Origin: Druceiella hillmani
Lineage: Eukaryota; Arthropoda; Insecta; Lepidoptera; Hepialidae
DNA length: 64,000 bases
Reading direction: 5' to 3'
Assembly: GCA_039881145.1 (NCBI GenBank)
Contig: JAYKKI010000040.1
Span: 3,914,501 to 3,978,500 of the forward strand
Position 1 is the first letter of the stretch, and each line of letters opens with the position of its first letter. The notes under the pieces are model-generated. The model was not told the DNA's origin. It saw only the letters and a list, made by a program, of their open reading frames with translations, and did not search any database. Below are positions 57,895 through 64,000 of the stretch, in pieces. The translations under genes were made by a program, and so were the position numbers.

Positions 57895-58009
57895 ACAATT
57901 AAATGAAACTTCTTTGCTAATATCCCACCTGAAGATGTTGTAATACAACGAAACCTAGGTCGTCGTAAAGAAATTAAAGAAAGTACATCACGTAGTTTCA
58001 TTTAATTGT
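57895..58009. mobile_element. Short inverted-repeat element
   Basis: caattaaatgaaact at 57897-57911 and its exact complement agtttcatttaattg at 57995-58009 enclose about 85 bases including cctgaagatgttgtaataca + acgaaacctaggtcg. Similar 'gaagatg...cgaaac' phrases are common in insect repeats. Confidence 0.55.
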
Positions 58010-59628
58010 AAATAATGAATTTCTACAAAATTAACGCCAAATATATTCAATAATTAAACTTAACTAAAACCGACTTTAAAAAAATGTTCCTTTTTACTGA
58101 AAGCGCAACGAAAATAAATATAATATTTTTTTAGCTATGATATACAGTCACCCATCGTCCATCACCAGAGTGCCTAATTAAATCTTGACCAAATTTATAT
58201 GAAACGTGCTTGAGGTATAACAACCATAGCAAAAAAAATCATTAAATTTAGTTTAGAAACGCGAAAAGATTTGTATTAGCACTTGTTAAAAAATACACTC
58301 AACTTGTGAACCTAATTCCTTTTTTGAAGTCGATTAAAAATTAATTAATAATAATGAGTTAACTAAATAAAAATACAATAAAAAAATTATTGTACAACGT
58401 CTTACTATCATTAAAGAATATTTATCGGTCATAATAGTAAAGGTTAGGTAAAGAAATATTAAAGTTTTAATTGGAATAAATAAGAATTATTTAATATGCA
58501 GATCGATTTTGTTTGTGTACATGGTACCTTTACCGTTTCTTTATCCTTTCCCTACATAAGAATGTATCATACAAATAATATATATGTTTATTGTTCCGTA
58601 ATCCTTCGCTGTTCGCGGGGATTACATTCCACCAAGTGAAGTGAATTTTCCAATAATCTCGAGAAGCATATGATATGGTTTTCAATTATTTGTTTTTAGA
58701 GTATTTTTGTGACAAAATTTTGGAATAAACTTTAATTACAACAAATTTATATTTACTTTAATTTATCTAATTAAAAGAGATATTAAAAAATGTTTATTTA
58801 CGCAAAATACTTTAATAAACTCGTCCTTTGTGCTAAGAAAAATTGGAAACTGCTTACTGTTTTTCTCTAGTTGCTTTTGAATTTTTTTTCAAGGTGCTAT
58901 CAATTATTCCAGCCCTTTGTTAAACTTCAAACTTCCGCCTAGTGTAGAAGAAATACTTTACCTGTCCTTAATTTTTCTGTAATACCTTTAAATTTTTCAG
59001 TAACTTTCTTTGCGTTGGCAAGATAATTTGAAATATTGCAAACTTTCCGTTATCGATCTACAGGCAGTCTCTTTATATATTATTTTTTATCACAGATTAC
59101 GCGTCACGTCTTGGTTTTGTTTTCTTTCTTTTGTGTGTATGTTTCTATGTTGGCACATTATGACTGACTTTTAGCAAATGACATTTTTAAAATCAAAAAC
59201 CGCGAAACCAAATCTTGGACTAACGAGATATTACTATATTTAAATTTTATATGATTCATTTTCAATTTATTTTGCAGGTATATAAACAATTTTTATTTTT
59301 TATATGACAATAACTTGCTTTTAACAATGGTTTGCAATCTGCCATTACGCTAATATCTTCTGTTTATTGCATTGCGGTTGGATTTAAGACATAATATTCC
59401 TGCTGGGATGAGCTTGCTGTCTATATATTTAGCATTCCGAGTAAAGCAATTTTATCAGCGATTTATTTTTAAACGATTGTAAGCTGGATAAAGTTGATTT
59501 TAAAAATTTTATTGAGTTATTAACTGAAAATAAACGTACACACACAAGAATTACCAAACTACCTAAATCAGTAATTTATTTTTTCTTTGTTTTATCTTAT
59601 TCACTATCCCCACCTTTCCACTCGAGTT
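58010..59628. other. AT-rich sequence, nothing recognised
   Basis: No coding frame of note, no repeat partner in the window. Confidence 0.4.
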
Positions 59629-59629
59629 C

Positions 59630-59790
59630 TCTCAGAGCCCCTCCAGGAATCTGTAACATTACTCCTCATACAAAAAGGGGACCTTCGAAGGTCCCCTAAT
59701 GTGTCCCGTATCTATTATCAAACGCTTCTACCCAACAGGGTTAGAGAATGTCGCTACGCAAAGAGCCATTCAGAGATCTTATTAACTGTG
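59630..59790 (-). repeat. LINE 3' end, inverted copy of 36.3-36.46 kb
   Basis: The complement of 36300-36465 aligns here: agcccctcc(a/t)ggga, cctcatacaaaa, the perfect palindrome aggggaccttcgaaggtccc + ct at 59676-59697, cgcttc(t/c)acccaac and ctacgcaa(a/t)gagccatt. The 140-codon plus-strand open frame covering it is therefore not a gene. Confidence 0.8.
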
Positions 59791-62024
59791 ATATTTCTCG
59801 AAAATGGGAATCAACTAATTTTAAAAGTTCTTCTAAATTTGGTTCAAATGTATTTATATGCTCACTTGTTAACCCACGCAGGATTAATGAATGGCAAGAG
59901 CGAATTCTGTGCGATTACGTCTTTTATGCATCGCATCTATTGTGGTCTTCGACGCAACTCGTGTCGCTTGTGCACAAATGAGCTGTCCATAAATCTTGTT
60001 TCAATTTGACGATGGGGAAAGGAGTCCACAAAGTACGACAGAGTATGACAGGGGAGGGGTAGAATTAAGAAATGTATGACGTCACTTCTAAAATAAAAAA
60101 CCGATTAGGTTCATATATATAGTAAGCCATACGCGTATAATAAAAAATGTAAAAGATGTGACCTCGTAACCTGGGGGGGAGATCACTCGAATTTGATAAC
60201 CTAAGGAGTTGGAGGGGTTAAAGAACCACGAAATTTGGGTGACATAATTAATGGATGGTCATCGATGAGTAGTGCAGCGTCAGTATATCATTTCAAGCAA
60301 TGCGGCTTTGTAAGTATTACTTAAGATGCCTAGTTGAAACTTTCTTTGTGTTCCGTCGAAAAATTAAACTTTTTTAGAAATACAGCACATGTTTGTCCTC
60401 CTTCCGTTGGTTCATGTGAATTTTCGAAAGCTATTAGCGATTGAGCGGAAGTGTGGAAAAATATTAAAAATACTAAATTTTGGAGAAAAATAATGGCTGA
60501 AAAATTACGTCAAGATTTCTTTTATTTGATTTTCACAAAATATCATCATTTTGTGAAAAGTTGATTTCTGAAATTAAAATATTGTTGCTCGTAAAGCTAC
60601 AAATAAACAAAAAGTGCGTTAATTTAAAACAAATGCTTTACTATTTATTGCTTCTAAATGCTAGATTAGCTATCCTAGCTAGAATAAATTAGTTAGTATT
60701 TATGACTGGAATATGTGTCGCCTCAAGCATGTATTAATCCATTCAAAATATTCGTACGTTAATGTCATTCAAGCTTTGAAAAATTAGCCAGAATAATGGT
60801 CAAACGTAGAAGCAAAATTAATTCTTATACAGTTGATATAAAAAAAATTGGGAAATAACCTAAAATTTAAATGTTTTCTTTAATTTATTATTTTTTTATG
60901 TAATCAATTATAACACTGTTTGAAAATGGTTACATAAAAATGAAGAAAAAGCGCTTTAAACCTTAAATCTTCTACTTCCTGAAATTGTCATACAGGAAGT
61001 AGACGTGGTGTTTTGCCGAGCTAGGTTCAATTTTATTTCAATTATTATAAATTTTGGGAGTTTTTGTGGTTTAAAAAAACTCAGTAGTTTTAAATTTAAT
61101 TATCGGCTTCTCTGAAAATAATAATGCTACAGAAATTCTAAGCAATATTTTGAAAAACTCGAAGTACCTCATTTAAGACAAAAATTTCATTGCTTTAAAT
61201 ATTAGGAGGATATAAAAGAAATAAGCAACACGCCATCTTATCACTGACCTCCGCTATACTGGTACGCAGTGTAATGGAGGTCATTGTATCTTATGCATGC
61301 GTCAGGAGTACCTTGAAATACTTTTGGAGTACACATACAATGTTTTCAGCAGTACATTGAGTACCTTAATAAAGACAAAATACAATGTCACGATTTTTTA
61401 TTACAATTTGTTAAGCAATTTTTCACAAATTAACAAACCGACTTTCCGAAACGAGCCAAATCTTTCGCTATATTTTGTCAGGCCATAATTAATGTGCAAC
61501 TACGCAACCTGCATTTGACCTTGTCAAAACCGAGTTCCTGTCACAGTGTCAATAGAATTACAATTTTTTTAAGTTACAACAAAAATTAACGGTAAGTTAA
61601 TTTCTCATATATTATGGTAATTAAAAATTAACTTTTCATAATTTCCCCCTGCATGGAAGTATTAACGAATTATTGTTTTCTAGGTGAATATGACTAGTTC
61701 GTGAATTCATCAAGTACTTATATTTTGTTTATCAGGTCTTAATATTTTGTTTATCAAATGTCTTAACAATTTTTACCAATTTCTGTGACATTTAGTTATA
61801 GTCATTTTATGTGTAACACGGCCAGGATATCGTAGGTAATTTTATTAATATGCGGCAAAGTTAAATTCGATTATGATATTTTTTTTCAGTATGTTGCGGC
61901 AATTAATGAGAAAGACAGAATAGGCTGTACTGATTCCAGCCTTCGTCAGCTGGTATTTCTTCAGACGCCTCTTACATTATTATCTTAGATTTTGCAATTG
62001 CAAAAGCCTTTAAAAACCGTTCGC
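59791..62024. other. Unassigned sequence
   Basis: 59800-60010 may continue the inverted LINE copy but is too decayed to align by eye. The small IR cttcctgaaattgtcatacaggaag is at 60974-60998. No gene seen. Confidence 0.35.
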
Positions 62025-62420
62025 CGCCACGGTTTACGGTAACAAATGTTTCTTCAAACCGCCTCCCTCGACGGCCTGTTCTATAATCGGGCAGGCTCGC
62101 CGGGCGGCTTCGCCCGCGGCCTTATTATCGGGGGCCGGGGGCGTAATCCCGCGACGCCTCCGCCCCCGCCTAACGACGCCCGCTGCCCGGCGCCCCCGCC
62201 GACAATGGCGCCCGGAGTCCCGAGGCTATTACGTAAGTATGCTAGCTACCCGCGGACCTATTCGGCTACGTACGTATGCGTGTATCCTCACCTACACAGG
62301 CGTACGCAGGAAGGTGTAAGGACGCTGTTGCTACCTTGACTCGCCGCCTTGTGTGACCCGCGCCCGACATGCCGACATCGCTTCGGGTCTTGTTTCGCGT
62401 GTACGGCACGCTCCGACATT
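62025..62420. promoter_or_regulatory. GC-rich, CpG-dense island 4
   Basis: The largest island: aggctcgccgggcggcttcg, gggggccgggggcgtaatcc, cctccgcccccgcctaacga, cggcgcccccgccgacaatg. A plus-strand frame 62046-62339 (proline-rich, PATPPPPP) is open but low-complexity and has no family; attacgtaagtatg at 62230 resembles a splice donor, so a non-coding or 5'-terminal exon of an unseen gene on the plus strand is possible. Equally it could be a regulatory element. Confidence 0.4.
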
Positions 62421-63183
62421 TCTACGCAACGGTGTATTCGTGTAAGTATTAAGTAGGTACCTACCGCACTAGACTGGACCGGCGCATGTCCTAGACTAGC
62501 GACGTAGAAATAGTCAGGACTACATGTTTCGTCGAAGCAGCCGAAGTTGACTAGTGTGGCGTTGTCATTGTTTTCTTATTTTTTTCAAGAAATCGGTGTC
62601 CTGATAACCGGTAACTGGTAATCAGTAACCGGTGCGAATAATAAATAAATACAAATACATATTTGATAAATATATTTCCTTGAAGTAATTATACTTGGAT
62701 TATTCGATAATTGTATTTGGAGACTGAACCAAAAAATTAAGTTAAAAATATTGAACTCGAAAGAAAACGGCGATTCCAGATTGCGCACAAAAGGAGACCG
62801 ACAAAACATCGTAACATGTTGGGCGCTATTGTTCCAAGAATGAAAATGATAGTTTTATATAAAGAAAATGAAAAAATAAGATCCTTCAAAATTATTTTTA
62901 AATCATTTATCAGACAAATGAGAAATATTGTATTTCTTCATGAAAAGTCATCATTTTTCATAATAGTTTGTAAATTATATTTCTACTGAACTCTTTGAAA
63001 CAGCAAGACGAAGCAAAGTGTAAATTGTGTTTCGTTGTATGCTGCTCTATACGCAAATCTAACATTCAAATCCACGAAACTTGTAGGAATGTCAGAACCG
63101 TCGAAAAAAGCCATGTAAAACTCGAAAAATAGCGAAAAAACAATCACTTTTACAACATAATGAATGTTAGTGTCACTGAACAA
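62421..63183. other. Unassigned sequence
   Basis: Less AT-rich at the left edge (a flank of the GC island), then ordinary AT-rich DNA. A short ggtaac-tggtaa-cagtaaccggt run lies at 62610-62630. Confidence 0.4.
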
Positions 63184-63555
63184 ATACGGTAGTTGACTCG
63201 TTCTAAATTTTAATATTTTTCGTACAATATTGTGAAATATAAGTTAATTAAAAATCAGTCTTGAAAAAAATTCAAAAATTGATTGAAAAATAAGCCAGTT
63301 ATAGACTTCTAAATTTGAAGATACGGATAGAGTTGGGTATATCCCTGTCTCTTTTCCTCTTGTAGAATATAATGTGCAATATTAAAAATGACCTCACAAC
63401 ATAGTATTGCCGTCTTTCTCTAAAGGTTAAATTTAAACTATTATAACTCGGTCAATTTTTAAGATTATTAAAAAAAATTTTCACTCTTCATCATCAGCTT
63501 GTACCTTGAAATTATGATTAATGAAATTAAAAAAATTTAGTCAAATACCCAATTG
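63184..63555 (+). repeat. Dispersed repeat, second half (copy of 54.0 kb)
   Basis: Same sequence as 54034-54410 on the same strand with scattered substitutions and short indels (for example cgtccttctcttctc reduced to cgtctttctc). The first half seen at 53.8 kb is absent upstream. Confidence 0.9.
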
Positions 63556-63942
63556 TTTTTAATTTACTTTGACAATAGCTAAAAATTAAAAAATGAATAA
63601 TCGGTCAGAATTTGTAATAATTTCTAAAAAGTTAATATATAGTATACTAAGTTCCATTTTAATTGCTATGTTTATTTTTTATTAACAATTCTTGATATGT
63701 TTAAAAATTAGTTTTTTGTTCTGTATTATGGTAACAAGTAGTATTTTTTATGCTCTAAAATTACCAAGATTCTTCAAAAATTACATTCTATTTCTGTAAC
63801 GCCAGGCTCATTTTCAGCGGTGCACTTTCCTTAATTCCGTATTGAGAACGACGCCGCGTTTGGACTTTTTCGGCGATTTCAAATTCACGTCTTTGAATGA
63901 AGACGGTGGACTATTTGAGTACTTTATGTCCATTTTCTATTT

Positions 63943-63944
63943 CA

Positions 63945-63995
<51 letters not shown>

Positions 63996-64000
63996 TATAT
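63943..64000. repeat. (TA)n microsatellite at window end
   Basis: TA repeats run off the right edge of the window. Confidence 0.95.

Noticed and set aside
59587..60009. 140-codon plus-strand frame
   Set aside because: Overlaps an inverted LINE 3' end shared with 36.3 kb, so it is antisense repeat sequence.

Overview
This is an AT-rich, intron- and transposon-laden insect nuclear window, most probably from a moth or butterfly (Lepidoptera). The evidence is: one intron-rich conserved gene with GT/AG splice sites; a piggyBac 5' end very close to the type found in noctuid moths; errantivirus remains; LINE tails with wording typical of moth genomes (for example the 'cggaacc..tcgtgcgtgagtccgac' tail near 39.3 kb and the 'tatgtccagcaatgggct' tail near 44.7 kb); and abundant short satellites. 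There are no operons, ribosome binding sites, CRISPR arrays or other prokaryotic features.

The one host gene I can support lies on the minus strand between 29260 and 6001. Eight exons (64, 54, 62, 64, 49, 37, 71 and 71 codons, allowing for split codons) join with matching phases into one uninterrupted 473-residue reading frame. I recognise it as the middle of DRC7 (CCDC135; Drosophila lobo/lost boys), a subunit of the nexin-dynein regulatory complex of motile cilia and sperm flagella. The N-terminal exons (to the right of 29260) and C-terminal exons (to the left of 6001) were not found. A 39-bp look-alike of part of one exon sits about 1.2 kb downstream of it in the same intron, apparently a decayed partial exon duplication.

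Layout. 1-4.8 kb: a piggyBac 5' end truncated against an errantivirus integrase/env/LTR remnant, then a small acidic-ORF element between 75-bp direct repeats. 5.2-5.8 kb: minisatellite. 6-29.3 kb: the DRC7 exons, with introns holding an internally deleted piggyBac relic (18.3-18.8 kb), a pogo-type transposase relic (24.9-26.9 kb), microsatellites and foldback elements. 29.3-64 kb: no host exon recognised. It holds a hAT-type non-autonomous element with an 8-bp target duplication (32.4-33.1 kb), tandem repeats (33.3, 37.0, 45.0, 45.4, 47.2 and 48.4 kb), four GC-rich islands (34.4, 37.7, 56.9 and 62.0 kb), several LINE 3' fragments, a possible tRNA-derived SINE family (35.3 and 37.9 kb), a 5S-rRNA-like fragment (48.9 kb), a mariner relic (52.1-52.8 kb) and dispersed repeat families shared between 15.6, 53.8 and 63.2 kb.

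Exon boundaries were placed by reading splice sites and phases directly. Element family calls rest on recognition of protein motifs and termini without any database search. I found no clearly new biological system; the most interesting items are the exon fragment, the GC islands, the structured 5S-like segment, the young-looking foldbacks and the piggyBac end.
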